A stretch of DNA of 64,000 nt from Miscanthus floridulus (taxonomy: Eukaryota > Streptophyta > Magnoliopsida > Poales > Poaceae). Position 1 is the first letter of the stretch. Each line of letters starts with the position of its first letter. The stretch is taken from the NCBI RefSeq assembly GCF_019320115.1, contig NC_089598.1:28305711-28369710 (forward strand), written 5' to 3'. The notes below the pieces were generated by a model. It was not told the DNA's origin, did not search any database, and saw only the letters and a list, made by a program, of their open reading frames with translations. Made by a program: the position numbers and the translations under genes. Positions 44,016-55,515 of the stretch are shown here, piece after piece.

Positions 44016-45635
44016 CTAGTTTCCGACCCCAGCATAGTGCTTAATGACTTCAAGCCTTGCTTCCACAGGTGTTTCGAGGAAGACATTCTTGGCATCGTCA
44101 TCTTTGCAGATATTGATGACACCAACCCACAGCCCTTGAATCTTGTGCGCCCCAACCTTTCTTGCTGCAGCCGCAACCAATTTCTGTTCTTCTTTCTTGA
44201 TGTTCTTCTCCTCAAGAGCCGCTACCTGTTGCTGCCTCTCCTTCCAGCAGTTTTGCATCATTGCAGTCCTGTTCTCATAACTAAAGTTGAACCTGCTCAT
44301 GTTGGCATCCATGGACCGAATAGCTGCGCTCTTGGACTTCTTGCTAGGAGATGATGCATCGCTGTGAGTGCTACTGCTCCTCTTGCTTCCAGAGCTGACT
44401 GGGGTCGCACAGCTCAGAGGGGTCACCTGGTCATGATCTGCTTCTTCTTCGCCGCTGCTAATGTAGTGAAGGCGGCGGCTCACCCTAGGAACAAATGAGG
44501 TTTCTCCGTTCATGGCAACTCCAGCAAACATGCGGTCCAGATCATCAATGTATTCTGGCCATCCATCTTTGAGTTCCATCCAGTCTTGCTTCCCCTGCAG
44601 TGCAAACAACAACCCACATACTGTCAGAATCAACAATAGATGGGAACCACAGAGCAACAATAGATCAGTACAAAGCTCATGAACCTTGCAATGGTCTTCC
44701 CACCACTTGTCAGAAGCAACCATAGAGCCATCTTCTCTTCTTCCCAAGCCTGTGGCCTTGTGCCGAAGGTCCTCGATGAAAAGCCAAAGCTGTTTCAACT
44801 GTCTGTACTTATGCCTGAACTGCTCACTGTCATGAAGCTTACCAGTCGCAGCTCGAAACCTGTCCTGGACATCTTTCCACCCCCATTTGGTCATGTTGCC
44901 ATTCTTGCAGTTACCCAAATCAATTTGGGTGCAGTAAATCTCACAAAACTTCTTAGTATCATCTTTGTTCCACTTTGCTCTGGTTATCTCATTCTATGGA
45001 CATTGTAATGGACAAGCAATGCATGAACAATACCTCGTATGAAAGTAAGCATTACAAATGGAGGCATGGAACACGACAGGGAATAATGTAAACACAAAGG
45101 TAGAACTTTGATTCGAAACGTGCAAATGGGAAGCGAGATGTACCGAGACGGGAGGGTTGTTGTCGTCGGCCACTGCATGACCCACGCCGCGACGACGGGC
45201 ACCTCGCGATCTGGATGCAGGTCGGCGCTGACGATGCACGGGAGCCGTGTGCACCCCACCGCTGCAGGGAGGCACGTGGACGGGAGGGGGGCCTCGGCTG
45301 CTGCCGATTCCGCCCGCTTGGTCGTCGGAGCGAAGGATGCCTTCGTAGGCGTCGATGTTTGGCCAACCTTCGCTTGCGTTGATGTTGAGCACAGACATAC
45401 GCAGCTCACCTGGGGACGGGATGGTCGACGACAAGAGTGGATGTGGCACGGAGGTGTACGAGTTGTAGTCACCGGATCCGGAGCCCGGCGGCGCTAGGGA
45501 GAAGAGGTTCCTTATGTGGCGGCCATCGTAGTAGTCGGAGACGTTGTCGTATCCGGCGAGGTCGAACTTCGAGCCATTGTCGGATGCGCCAACGTTGAAC
45601 TCCGAGCCGTTCCCTTCGCCGTTGAAGCCGTCCAT
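44016..45635 (-). CDS. MYB/SANT-like DNA-binding partner protein of the Harbinger element (three exons)
   Basis: The gene is complement of 44016-44594, 44685-44993 and 45144-45635. All junctions are GT-AG and in phase 0. Exon 1 starts MDGFNGEGNGSEFN and is rich in Gly, Ser and Asn. Exon 2 gives the trihelix-like SANT domain (RAKWNKDDTKKFCEIYC, KWGWKDVQDRF, FRHKYRQLKQLW) typical of Myb_DNA-bind_3 proteins. Exon 3 has an acidic/serine-rich linker, a KKSKSA basic cluster and a helical C-terminus. In Harbinger elements this protein works with the transposase to bind the ends and enter the nucleus. The first exon is GC-rich while the rest is not. The length is about 460 residues, with no stop. Confidence 0.75.
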
Positions 45636-45966
45636 CGCCGCCGACGGGGTCAAGCACGGTCGATCCGGTAGCGGACGCGGTGGATCCAACCGACAATGGT
45701 GTGGATCTGGCGGTGGAACGGTGGATTCGAGCAGAGGCGACGAGAGGAGCGGCGGGGGAAAGGGAGAGCGGCGCTGCAGGAATGGGAGCCAGCGCTAGGG
45801 TTTGGGAGTGTGGCTGAGGAGTGTGAATGAGCGAGAGAGGATGGGGCCGGTCGTTGGCGGGGGTATTTGGGCGTTCCAAAGTTTGTAGGCCTGTTTAGTT
45901 AAGAAGGCCAAAACACTGTGCAATTCTAGACTCCTCGCCCGAATTCGGGCGAACTAAATGGGGCCT

Positions 45967-46389
45967 AGGTTCAATGTTGCCTGGCCGATGAGAAGATGAA
46001 GATTTATATGGGGTTCAGCGACGAGAAGCTAGCTGGCAACGGAGTGCTGCAAGCACCTGGCTCAACGTCAGCGGTGGTTAGAACAATGAGCATGTGATAG
46101 TGTACGAAGGGCACCATGACTTGTCACTGGAAAACCAAAACCAAGGGTTGCTCTTGGATGATATGCAATGCACCGGTGGGTGATGGAGCCACAGCAGGTG
46201 TGCACTTGGGGGGAAGGGCGAGGCCTACGCACGGTGAACGCTGGGGCGCCAGGGTGATCCCCGATCCCCTTTGCCGAGGGAGGACGAAGACGGAGTAGCG
46301 GACTCGGTTTTTTTGGATATGGTGTTGCTAAACCTGTTGGAGCTTGTAGGCGAATTCTCCCTCAAAACGCAAATTCGTAATACACGGAG
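45967..46389. other. Short intergenic segment, nothing recognised
   Basis: No credible ORF or repeat beyond small chance frames. Confidence 0.35.
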
Positions 46390-47505
46390 TGCTAGCGTCT
46401 GGACGTTCGGACGGACGCCCCACTCCGTTTTCCATGCTCGGGCTAGCACGCCCCCGCCCGAGCCAGCATTTCGCGCGCCCACGCGGGGCCAGTGCCGCCC
46501 GGACGACGCCCGCGCCGCCAGACCGTACGCAAGGACCGCTCGCGCCCCCTTCATTTCTCACGCGTATTGCAACATGTGCAACACCCCGATCTACTTTTGC
46601 AACATCTAGATGAAACACTTGCAACATATGTCCGAAATAGTTGAAACACTTACAACATACGTTTGAAACACTTACAAAACACCAGAAAAAACTTGAAAAC
46701 GCATGTATAGCCATTGCAAACATATACAAACATCAAGATAAAACACTTGCGAAAACACCTGAAACACTTGCATATATATATATAACGCGTCCGATCTACT
46801 TTTGCAACATCTAGATGAAACACTTGCGAAAACACCTGAAACACTTGCATATATACACCTAAAAACACCGAAAACACCTGAAACATTTGCAACATCCAAA
46901 TAAAACGCTTGCAACATATGTTTGAAACAGATAAAACCTTTGGAGCATACACTTGAAACATACGTGTATAGCCCATTGCAACATATGCAACATCCAGATC
47001 TAGTTTTGCAACATCCTTATGAAACACTTACAACATACCTCCAAAACATCTGAAATATTTAAAATGTACGCTTGCAGCATGCATCGTATCTCGGTGCGAC
47101 CTCCTTCGTCGTCTGCATCGGGGCGCCGTAGCCATAGCAAGAGACGAGACCGGAGGGCTTCCACACTAGGGCCCTATTCTCCTTGCGCCGCGGCCTCATT
47201 GGCTAGCTGGCAGCTGAGAGAACTGTCGTCACATGTGGGCACGACGGTGCCCGCGCTTTCAGGCGAAGCGGGCCACAGAGCAGGAGCAGTGGGGCGCCGC
47301 GGTGGAGCAAGAGAAGGAGCAGCGTGGGGTGATAGTCGACGGCGGAGCGGACCGTAGAGCAGGAGCAACGGGGCGACGGAGCAAGAGCAAACAGGGTGAC
47401 CGTCGTCGCGCGAAGCAGAGCGGAGCAGGTCTCTCGTCTCTTTCTAAAGTAAAAATAAAACGAGCCGGTGTGCAGGCCCACGAAGAGACGTCCTACACAT
47501 AGCAT
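46390..47505. repeat. Unclassified repeat with GC-rich flanks and a core of gaaacacttgcaacat units
   Basis: The core (about 46560-47070) repeats units such as ttgcaacatctagatgaaac and gaaacacttgcaacat at irregular spacing. The left edge reads gtgctagcgtctggacg (46389). The complement of the right edge reads atgctatgtgtaggacgtc (about 47505). These are possible imperfect terminal inverted repeats. This looks like a non-autonomous DNA transposon common in grasses; the superfamily is not clear to me. Confidence 0.5.
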
Positions 47506-49033
47506 TTTCGTACACGGAACGCTTAAGCGAATCTCTTGTGGTTTCCCTAGCATTACTCTTCCGTTACGTCTGATGTCTTACACTGAGGACATAGGTACGT
47601 CACTGAACCTCGTTAAAAAAAAATATCGCGTATTTAGCTGACTTGTGTATTTTTTTCAATGTTTATACTTTCGTGTTCTTTGATTAGTAGCCGTTTGAAT
47701 CTATATCTAACCGTGTGAGGAACCGTAGGTGCTTGTGATTGAGATTAGTCACAAGCTAGACTGCTGCGAAGCTCTTTGCGTCCTCTGAAGTACCCTTTAA
47801 TGCTAGAATTGGGTTGAGTCATCTGTTTGTAAACTTCGATTTATTTTTTCATGGTGTTAAGTTGTAAAATGTGATATGATTCCTCTTCTTTTTAAGGAAG
47901 TCGGATGTTTCTATTTATCTTTAAAAAAACAAATCCATGCCAATCTTGGTAGCTTTGGTAATTGTTCCATTCCATCTTCGAGAGACTGCTCCGTAAGCAT
48001 ATGCAAGAGTACCTAATATATTCTTTCAAAAAATATAAAGTTTTACAACTCCTAAAAAGTATTATAAGGAATAAAAAATGCCTAGAATACAATTTTACAT
48101 AAAAAACATATACTATTTCTAAATTATCCTAACCACTTTTATATATTCTTTCTTTCTTGTATATTTACATCAGAAACTTTTTTTCTACTCTTTATTATTT
48201 CCACGTCCTTCCACCTTTAGATTGACCGACAAACACATATAGGGAGAGAAGATACGCGCGACTAGAAAACACATAACTTTACGCGTTTTCCAAGTTCTAA
48301 AAGATTAGGAGGATGGATTAGAAGTTGTTAGAGGGGTTTTTTCTCATCTTGCTAAAAATTAGAAAGAAATTTAGAGAAATCTTGAAGATGCTCCGGTGCA
48401 GAGCCCCGAACATTTTGCATTATCTAGAAAAGACATTCCATCCTCCTGCACCCAGACAAAGGCACACAGCAAGAAGGCGAAAACCATGGTGCAAGACAGC
48501 AAGTGTTCAGATAATGTCAGTTGTTGTCGCATGTCACCATCCCATAGAAGCCTAAGAGCAGTCCACATGAACTGTCAATGACAAATGTAACATGAAAACA
48601 TTTGCACTGTCCATGATGATTGTTCAGATTCCCTGCACTGTGGCCCAAATAAACTGTTGACCGAATTGACAGTGCTTCTCCCACTGCTGCAGTGCTGCTT
48701 GAGCAGTCTACATTCCCTTCAGCATCCCACCTTGTAAGGCACACTTCAATCTCCCAGCCTAAGAGCATTTTGTGGTTTGGTGACTATTTCCTAACTGTTT
48801 CGATTGTGATGCACCAAACGGTCTAGATAACCAAATGGTGTAATAGCCAATCGCAAAGCATTGAGCATCAGTACCATCACCGCTTACAAATCCATTATCT
48901 GACAATACGAGCTAATATCTACTAGGCAGAGTTTTAAGAACTCCAGAACAGACTGCACAACTAGCCATCAGTTGTCAGATCCCATGAAACTGATCAAGTT
49001 GTTAGTATAACACTTCAAGTCTTCACCCATCTT
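47506..49033. other. Intergenic and 3' flank of the MSL gene; no gene seen
   Basis: AT-rich stretches and short chance ORFs. No RNA gene or element end can be supported. Confidence 0.4.
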
Positions 49034-52000
49034 CTATCTTGTATGAGAAACAGCCATGGGCAGTGGGTTCGGACTGACATAGGTGAGTTCAACTTTCTGG
49101 GGTAGAAGGTGGTACCGGATGGACATCTCCTCAAATATTTTCTTCAACTCCATAACGAGCTCAGACCTCCTGATGTTCTTCTCCCGGATGTTTTGAAAGT
49201 TCATGGTGTGCTGGACAGAGAGAGACATGTTGATCTTGTTCACATTCAAGATGTCCTTCAGGTTTACTGTGTGGACAGGGTACCAATGTGTTGGTTTGCT
49301 CTCCAAGTACCTAAGAGTAAAAGGAACCAATGACAATTGATAATGTGAATTCTTCGTAAATATGTGATTATACTAAGATAACTTATTCATTGCTGGTGTC
49401 ATCTGCAGCTTCGGCTACCTCATGTCTATAAGACTACAACTATCTTTGTAATGTTATTCAGTTTCTCTCTCCCCCTCTCCCTCTCCCTCTCCCTCTCCAA
49501 TTTCCTCTTTTGTGGACAAATTTGAATTGCATTCCCTCCCCCCTCCCTCTTTGTAAAAATTCAGCAAGGGTTTCCTTGCCCCCTGTAATCTTATTCCTTT
49601 TTTTAATAAATAAAGTACAAGCTGCCTAAACTGGCTGACATAGTTTCTTTCAATAAATTTAGAAGTCTGAAGTATAAATATGAATTAAGGTTAAGTTTGA
49701 GAATTACCCTTTAATTTTGGACCTTAATGCTCCAATGCTCTCAATTGAAGTTGAAACATCAATTGCAAAATCAATCGTGTCATACATGTTAGGGCTTCGG
49801 TAAAAGTTGCTGATTGGCTTTGTGGACAACACAGAATTCGGATAATATATCTTTTCGTTGTCATTCTTCAACAAAACAGTGGTTAATATATTCATTTCCT
49901 CGACGGTCATCTATCATCAGAGTACATTCATGTCAGCAACAGAACATGGGAAATCAATGGAAACAGGTACCAGAAAGGGTGATCTAAAAGTTACCTGTGT
50001 TCCATCGATAACACAGCGGTCACCAACATCAAATGGATGCATGATGAATACAAATATAAGGGCCTCAAATACAGTCTTGCATGCATTCCCAAATATGAAT
50101 ACCACAACCAGAAGCTGGGACGAGATGACAACAAGGATCTTGGTTGTCGCGATGCCCATCAACAGTAGCGTAACGATGATGATTATAATGATGACTATAA
50201 CACTGATGAGGTTGTGAAGTTGCATAACTGCGGTCTTTGTGTCATTCAGAGAATGTGCTAGTGATTTGCGATCGAGGTATGCTTTCACCTGGTAGTAAAA
50301 CAAGATCAGGAAAGCAAACAGACGTCTTCCAATACAAGCCAAATGATTTGCAATAACTACATCAAAATTTACAAACGAAACATATATTGCTAAAAAAAAT
50401 TGAACTTTATATTGCTAAATTTTCATTACCATGTATTGTGTATTGTTTCCTGTTTCAAGGAATCAAATGATTTGCAAGAAGTAAAAGATGGAATGACTTC
50501 TAAATGCAGAAGTAAAAAAGCCAGATGACAATTATTATGCTACCGCACAAGGCTCAATACAACGACTGCATCGGCGCACCAAATTAAAATTCAAGACACG
50601 AGACATGGGCCAACCAATAATATGTTCCTATGAATTCTGAAACAGAAGGAAAACAGAGATAGTAAATGCATTCAATTTTTTCCATTACCACCCAATTCTT
50701 TAGAGCAGACTTTTTTATCTTTCCGGTCTCTGATGCTCCCTCAAACATTGGAATCACCAGGTCCACCTCCTCCTTGGTGAAAAATCTCAGCAGATCCACC
50801 TCCTCAATGTGCCTATGTCAAAATTGAAAAGAATTGCGCATGTTGAGCCATGCATATGTAGACAAGAAATGGCTACTGGAAAGTTAAAGTCGTTCTCACT
50901 CATAGCCGGGCCTTGCGACATTCTTGAATATGGCATATGCTGCGACCTTGGCCTCCCATTCACTATTTATCTCTTTATCCTTCTGTTCCATGCCATCTAC
51001 ATCATCAAAGCTCTCGATGGTATTAGAAATGGTTGACAACCTAGAGCTTCGGATTGCTGTGATGAGACCTCTCATCGTCCATGCTGAGACCTTCTCCTGA
51101 CTCATCTTCAAGAGCTTGACAACATCGATCACCTCAGGCACGCCTTTCTCCTCCTTGTCCTTGGCCCTGCTGATGCTGACCCGCCCAAGGCCACTACCCT
51201 CCCGCCCCACATTCTCCGCCAGCTCCATCAACGGCAGGCCCGACAGCGTCTGCAGCACGTACTGATGGAACACGCTCTCTTGGATCCGATCGAAGAAGGT
51301 CTTCCGGTGGAACGTGGACGCGACCAGCTTCATGAGGAAGGTCTTGACGAGCCAGATGACGGAGCCGATGAGCATGGAGGCGAGGAACCTGGAGACGTAG
51401 TTGAGGATCCTGGCGGTCTTATGGGAGCGGCCGACGTCGCTGTCGAAGAGCTGGGACCAGGCGATGAGCACGAGCGCGAGCCAGAGGCAGACCTGGAAGC
51501 TCTTCTTGAGCCCGAAGACGAAGTAGAGCACCTTGGTGCGCAGCAGGAAGTTGCGCTCGACGACGAAGACGAGCAGCGTGACGAGCCACTGGCTGAGAAG
51601 GTGGCCGGAGAAGACGGCGATGACCATGATGCACCACTTCCAGATCTCCAGCCCCCACAAGACGCGGCCCTGCAGGGTCGGCACGACGAGGCTGACGACG
51701 AGCAGGCCGAGGAAGAGGACAAGCACGCAAAGCTCGAGGCCGAGGCGGGCCCGGCGGCGGCAGCGCGCCGCGGAGGCCGGCGCGCGGGAGTCGTCCTTGT
51801 TGCGGAAGAGGTCCTCGTCGTCGTCGGCCTCGGCGGGGGTGTGCGGGGTGGAGACGCCCGCGGCGGCGCGATGGGTCGGGGTGGCGGTCAGCGAGCCGCC
51901 GCCGGCGGCCGCGGCGGCGGGGTGGACTGGGGAAGGGTGGGCGGAGTCCGGGTGCGTCGGGGTGGGCGGCTCCACGAAGCGCGACTTGGGCTTGGCGATG

Positions 52001-52236
52001 GAGGAGCGGCGGCGGAGGAGCGCCGCGGGGGGCAGCGGCGGGCGCGAGGGGCTGGAGGTCGGATGCTTCTCGGGGTTCTGTGAGAGTTTGGGTGTCTCCG
52101 CCGGCGGTGGGTTCGGCTGCTGGTTATTGCTCGGGTGCGGCGTTGGCGGCGTTGGCGGCTGGTGGTCGGGCGGGATGAGGAGGACGTGGTCCGCATTATT
52201 GGGCGGCGCGGCCGCCTTGGCCGTGGACGGGTCCAT
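49034..52236 (-). CDS. MscS-like mechanosensitive ion channel, MSL10 type (five exons)
   Basis: Exons are complement of 49034-49310, 49708-49910, 49995-50288, 50689-50812 and 50900-52236. All introns are GT-AG, and the total is 2235 nt for 744 residues, close to Arabidopsis MSL10. The N-terminus is long, proline-rich and cytosolic. Four predicted membrane helices lie at about 166-188, 200-226, 242-263 and 283-303. The cytosolic loop contains LSTISNTIESFDD. Two more helices lie in exon 3 (VIVIIIIIIVTLLLMGIATT, then the pore segment). The MscS signature FEALIFVFIMHPFDVGDRC and VEEMNILTTVLL follow. Plasma-membrane MSL proteins open under membrane tension and pass anions. The start at 52236 (MDPSTAKAAA) is chosen by family likeness; the frame is open to an ATG at 52569. 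This is the clearest host gene in the window. Confidence 0.93.
49468..49500. repeat. (CTCTCC)n microsatellite in MSL intron 4
   Basis: ccctct/ctctcc units repeat about five times in the intron between the last two exons. Confidence 0.9.
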
Positions 52237-52569
52237 AGCACGTACGCCCCGCGCGCGGCGGCGGGCCTGGTAACCTGGGTTGGGGTCTGACGGCAGCGGC
52301 TGAGCGGCAAGCGGGGAAGCGCGGCGGAACTGCGGCCGGGACGGGAGTGGAGTGGCCGATTTATTTGTGACGGCGTCGTGCGGCCGTGTGACGGCGTCGT
52401 GCGGCCGTGCAGGTGCACAGGTGCCGACGTGCCGTCGAGGGAACGGAGAGATGCAGGTGCACAGGTGACCGTTTTTCGAAGTTTGAGCGAGAGAGAAAGC
52501 CCAGGGCGCAGGCGGGTGGAAATGGGAAGCAAAATCAAACGGGCCAGCGCCACTGTTCTGATCCTCCAT
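52237..52569 (-). other. In-frame 5' extension of the MSL ORF
   Basis: Reading continues open for 111 codons upstream of the chosen ATG to another ATG at 52569. It includes a 21-bp direct repeat (about 52368-52408) that would encode RPHDAVT twice. No membrane or targeting signal is obvious. I treat it as 5' untranslated sequence. Confidence 0.4.
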
Positions 52570-52672
52570 TAATTACATTGAAGAGGAGTAATCATAAAAA
52601 ATCAGGGATCGCTGACATCGCGCACGCACCACTGTGGTCAGTGGAGTGGTGGCCCTAGTCGTTTGCAGGCTG

Positions 52673-52935
52673 GAGCTCGTTTAGTTCAGTCAAAATCACA
52701 CTATGTAAAAAGAAGATTCTCCGTCACATCAAATTTACGGTAAATGCATGGAGTATTAAATGTTGACGAAATCAAAAACTAATTGTACAGTTTGGTTGTA
52801 TTTTGCGAGACGAACGTTTGGAGCCTAATTAGTCAACGATTGGACAATTATTACCAAATACAAACGAAATGCTATAGTGTGCTACAGTAACTAACCGTGC
52901 TTTCGGCGGCGGAGATTCGGGAAACTAAACATGGC
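52673..52935. mobile_element. Tourist-like MITE upstream of the MSL gene
   Basis: The ends are gctcgtttagttc and, as complement, ggccatgtttagtttcccg. The inside carries the common Tourist segments acagtttggttgta, gcgagacgaacgtttggagc and cctaattagtc. It sits about 100-370 bp upstream of the MSL ORF, in promoter territory. The exact left end is approximate. Confidence 0.7.
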
Positions 52936-53203
52936 CCAGATTAAATCCAACAACCACGACCCAAAATATAAGTCACGTTCATTTTAAGATAGCGCTACAA
53001 ACAAAGAGTTCAATATCTATTTTTGATTTTTTCAACAACAAAATTCAAAAGACAACATTTTCTGCAAATGAGTCTACAGGAGAGAGGATATTCAGATTTG
53101 AGTTATGCCTCTCTTGACACTAAAAATATATCTTCCATATAGGTATTATATTAAAGATTTATTTTAGGTTTGTATTCTGCAATGGTCTCCTGTCAGAGAT
53201 AGC

Positions 53204-53586
53204 CTAAGAGCAACTTCAATAGCCTCTTTATCTCACTCGTCATCTGTAAAATTAAGAGAAAAAAAAAAACAGGCTCAGCCTTGTCATCCAGCTCTCCAAA
53301 ATAACGAGGATGCTATTCCGTTTTTATCGCTCTCCAGAATAGGCGAGGGGGCCGCGCTCGCCATCCCGCTGCCTCGATAGAGTAGGCCGGCATGCAGCAA
53401 CAACAATGTACATATATATATAGTATGTCATTCTAGTTTAATGCGGGGCCATCAGTGGTACGTTTAAAATAAAGAGCCAATTTTAGACAAGCAGCTGTAA
53501 AACACTTCTATTTTGATAGTCTAAATTGTTTTGAAGAATCTGGATTACATATCTAAATTTACATATTCTCTTGGAGACGCTCTAAC
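53204..53586. mobile_element. Probable MITE with TAAGAGC-type ends
   Basis: The left end is taagagcaacttcaatag; the right end as complement is ttagagcgtctccaagag. Similar imperfect ends mark common grass MITEs. No target duplication was confirmed. Confidence 0.45.
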
Positions 53587-53728
53587 TGGTACAACTACAG
53601 CGAGCTCCTTGCCACCTCATCGAATTTTCACGTGCCGTTGTCAGGGGCAACTCTGCGTTATGTTTTTTAGTTATTACTAGTAATCATATAAGTACTTGTT
53701 AAAGAAAGCTAGCGATCATAATTAGACT

Positions 53729-53860
53729 AAGGGGTCGTTCGGTTATTCAGGACGAGGTCGAAACCAATCCAATTAATGAATTGTTATACAAATTACTCAA
53801 TTATTTTAGCTGAGAATAGTTCCAGAGCATGAATGCTAGACAACCGAACAAGCCCTAGGA
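53729..53860. mobile_element. Small MITE with terminal inverted repeats containing GTTCGGTT
   Basis: ggggtcgttcggttattcag on the left matches the complement of the right end, agggcttgttcggttgtctag. The length is about 130 bp, with no coding sequence. Confidence 0.6.
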
Positions 53861-54239
53861 GTGTGTTTAGATGAGTTATAGATTCTCACAATAATACGGT
53901 AAAACACTTAGAGCATTCACAATCCAAAAACTACTGGTTGGTTTCTATATTCAGTAATTAGGGTGTCAACTAAGCAAAATAGTGACGTGATATTGTAACT
54001 AACTAACAAGAGAGGAGGAAATGGTTCCTTAGACAAGTCATAATGTCCAGGCGTCCCTCACCAAATTTTAAGAATCTCGGTACGTAACTCAAACTTGATA
54101 ATAGGAAATATTATACATTGGCAAATAATTTTTTCCCTACTAGATAATAAGGTGTATACTTAAATTCTCATGCCAGATTTTAAGAACCTCAGTATATAGC
54201 TCAAACTTGATAATAGGAAATTAAATGTTATATTAACAA
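53861..54239. other. Intergenic AT-rich sequence, nothing recognised
   Basis: No gene. A phrase like ttgataataggaaat recurs at 54098 and 54210, a weak local repeat. Confidence 0.35.
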
Positions 54240-55515
54240 AGGCATAATAGTCATTTTGGTCCCTGAACTATTGCTCGAGTCTCAGTTTTATCCCTGAACT
54301 TTTAAAACGGCCGTTTTAGTTCCCAAATTCTACTTTTAAGCCCAATTTCATCCCACGGCTATGAAGACGGTCGTTTCAGTCCTCAAACTTCGCATTTTGT
54401 GCTCAATTTTATCCATAAACTATCAGAGTGCATTTCAGTCTTTAAACTTTTATTTTCAAACTCAACTTTGTCTATCCAAAAAGAAAACTTTATATTTTAG
54501 GCACAATTTCATCCATGAATTATCAAAATGCATCTTGGCTCAACTTCGTCCTTCGTCTAGCACCACCTGCGATTTGAGATGGACAGTCATCATTCGGTAC
54601 TATTATCCCTAGCGTCGTCCCATCTACCGAATTGGATAGCACACTTTCAATATTTATATTCAAATTCTAAGATGAATATAAATACAGATCTAAATATTCT
54701 TAAATATGAATTATTTTTAGCTTATGGATAAAAGATATTATTTTATACACGAATGGTTATTGGTTGAACCTAACACTAGTAGCTAAGGAAAAAATTATAG
54801 ATCTGTTATTGTTTCAATATATATCAATTTCTTCTTAAGGAATAAATAACGTTCGAAGCAACTATAATTGCTCCCAAAAAAATATTTAGATGGATATATA
54901 AACGGTACCATTATAAGGTAACATTAAAAATAATAGCTTGAAATTATTAATGGCCACTAAAGAGTTTTTGGATGAATTTTTTTTTCTATCTCCGATCGCT
55001 AATGGTGTTGAAGGTGACCACGTGCAACAGTGCAGCGTTTCACGTAGGACGATATACAAAAGTTGGTTAAAAATAGAAGTTTAAAGACCGAAATACGTTT
55101 TGGGTGAAATGGAGCCCAAAATGCAAAGTTTGAGGACTGAAACAACCACCTTCGTAGTTCTAGGATGAAATTGAAGTAAAGTTTGAGGACTAAAATGGCC
55201 GTTTTGAAAATTGAGGGATGAAACTGAGCCTTGAGTAATAGTTCAGGGACAAAAACGACTATTCCGCCAGCGTTCCACGTAGGACGATATACAAAGTTGA
55301 GTTGAAAATAAAAGTTCAAAGATCAAAATACGCTTTGGATGAAATTAAGCCCAAAATGCAAAGTTCGAGGGCTGAAACGACCATCTTCGTAGTTCTAGGA
55401 TGAAATTGAGCCTAAAAGTAGAGTTTAAGGACTAAAACGGCCGTTTTACAAGTTAAGGAATGAAACTAAGCCTTGGGTAATAGTTCAGAGACCAAAACAA
55501 TTATTTTATCATTGA
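54240..55515. mobile_element. Long inverted-repeat (fold-back, MULE-like) element with a duplicated right arm
   Basis: The left arm (about 54240-54560) starts near gcataatagtcattttggtc and contains aaacggccgttttag. Its complement appears on the right at about 55271-55510 and again, in direct tandem, at about 55036-55262 (period about 235 bp). The two right copies share cacgtaggacgatatac. The central part is AT-rich and non-coding. Long terminal inverted repeats of this kind are typical of non-autonomous Mutator-like elements. Confidence 0.65.

Larger units (their letters stand above)
42088..45966 (-). mobile_element. PIF/Harbinger element with transposase and MYB/SANT-like genes
   Basis: The left terminus reads ggcccttgtttagttc (about 42089). 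The right terminus, as complement, reads ggccccatttagttcgcc (about 45966). These are similar inverted ends of the Harbinger/Tourist style. Both genes lie on the minus strand between them: the MYB/SANT gene (44016-45635) first, then the transposase (42443-43729). The 3-bp target duplication is not clear. Confidence 0.7.

Noticed and set aside
45052..45498. Overlapping ORFs on both strands around 45050-45500
   Set aside because: They are shadows of exon 1 and intron 1 of the MYB/SANT gene.
51265..52083. 272-codon plus-strand ORF rich in Glu, Gly and Ala
   Set aside because: It is the antisense of MSL exon 1, created by high GC content.
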